From: DASXPG01 sp035559335
GTDB lineage: Bacteria > Gemmatimonadota > Gemmatimonadetes > Gemmatimonadales > JACORV01
Assembly: GCA_035559335.1 (NCBI GenBank)
Contig: DATMBH010000033.1
Location: forward strand, 1 to 6,060
Reading direction: 5' to 3'
Length of the DNA: 6,060 nucleotides
The notes under the pieces are model-generated. The model had not been told where the DNA came from. It saw only the letters and a list, made by a program, of their open reading frames with translations, and searched no databases. Shown in pieces: positions 5,733 to 6,060 of this stretch. Numbering within the stretch: position 1 is the stretch's first letter; each line of letters starts with the position of its first letter. Both the position numbers and the translations under genes were made by a program.

Positions 5733-5740
5733 AGAGGAGG
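5733..5740 (+). promoter_or_regulatory. Strong Shine-Dalgarno AGAGGAGG for the GTG start of the secreted protein
   Basis: AGAGGAGG is followed by 4 nt (CTAC) and GTG at 5745-5747. It is the best ribosome site in the window and fixes the start of the downstream gene, which has no ATG near its signal peptide. Confidence 0.8.
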
Positions 5741-5744
5741 CTAC

Positions 5745-6060
5745 GTGAGGCACATAAGCACCGCGGTCGCCCGCTCCCTGCTGTCGCTGGCCCTGTTCGT
5801 GCTGGCGTCGCTGCCGCTCCACGGCCAGGTGACCGGCGGCTCGACGCTGCGAGGCCGCATCACGTCGGCGGCGGGCCAGCCGATTGCCGGCGCCATGGTG
5901 ATTCGCAGCGGGATTCGGGCCGACACCGTGCGCTCCGATTCTGCCGGCCGCTACTCCATCGGCCGGCTGGCCCTCGGCCGCCACCTCTTCGTGGTGGTGC
6001 ACCCCGGCTTCGAGGCGGTGGAGATGGAAGTCGGCTTTCCGGTCGACACAGTCTTCGAGG
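5745..6060 (+). CDS. Secreted protein with N-terminal carboxypeptidase-regulatory-like domain, 5' part only
   Basis: The frame opens with GTG after a strong ribosome site and stays open to the window edge (105 residues visible). Residues 1-27 form a Sec signal peptide: a basic start (MRHISTAVAR), a hydrophobic core (SLLSLALFVLASLPL) and a likely cleavage near HGQ (27/28). Residues ~34-100 match a carboxypeptidase-regulatory-like (CarboxypepD_reg) beta-sandwich: LRGRITSAAGQPIAGAMV, then DTVRSDSAGRYSIGRLALGRH, then VVVHPGFE. In Bacteroidota and Gemmatimonadota this domain often begins TonB-dependent outer-membrane receptors or other exported proteins, so the unseen remainder may be a beta-barrel or plug; that is inference. 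Gene identity beyond the first domain is unknown. It is divergent from the carboxylase operon, with 97 bp between start codons, so regulatory sequence may be shared. Confidence 0.82.
   Translation, partial: MRHISTAVARSLLSLALFVLASLPLHGQVTGGSTLRGRITSAAGQPIAGAMVIRSGIRADTVRSDSAGRYSIGRLALGRHLFVVVHPGFEAVEMEVGFPVDTVFE

Noticed and set aside
5727..6002. Minus-strand open frames opposite the secreted protein gene
   Set aside because: They lack a ribosome site and motifs, while the + strand frame has a strong Shine-Dalgarno sequence, a signal peptide and a recognisable domain.

Overview
This is a high-G+C bacterial window (roughly two-thirds G+C by eye). It is dominated by a minus-strand operon for a biotin-dependent acyl-CoA carboxylase, most likely propionyl-CoA carboxylase. 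The secreted protein with a carboxypeptidase-regulatory-like domain, and the GTGGGACR octamer arrays, suggest a Gemmatimonadota-like soil or environmental lineage. That assignment is from memory of such genomes and is an inference, not something the sequence proves.

Layout: positions 1-236 (+) hold the 3' end of a GGDEF (diguanylate cyclase) gene. It converges, with a 5-bp gap, on the end of the carboxylase operon. In its own reading direction the minus-strand operon runs: carboxyltransferase beta subunit (5647-4097), a 550-bp interruption, biotin carboxylase (3534-2014), an RlmD/TrmA-type RNA uracil-C5 methyltransferase (2053-755, starting inside the end of the biotin carboxylase gene), and a stand-alone biotin carrier protein (742-242). 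Divergent from the operon, across a 97-bp promoter region, starts a secreted protein (5745 to the window end, +) with a GTG start, a strong Shine-Dalgarno sequence and a signal peptide.

The three carboxylase genes supply all three activities. Biotin carboxylase charges biotin with CO2 using ATP and bicarbonate, the carrier protein holds the biotin on Lys132, and the carboxyltransferase moves CO2 to acyl-CoA. With propionyl-CoA as substrate the product is methylmalonyl-CoA. The rRNA or tRNA methyltransferase in the middle has no obvious metabolic link and is probably a co-transcribed passenger.

The most unusual structure is at 3547-4096. A decayed IS3-family transposase fragment (frameshifted, one catalytic Asp replaced by Gly) is flanked by two inverted arrays of the octamer GTGGGACR. 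The module abuts the carboxyltransferase stop codon on one side and lies 12 bp before the biotin carboxylase start on the other, so removing it in thought restores a tight 12-bp operon junction. A different octamer array (GCTAAGRC, three units) sits at the methyltransferase/carrier-protein junction. No RNA genes, CRISPR arrays or recognisable new defence-type systems were seen.
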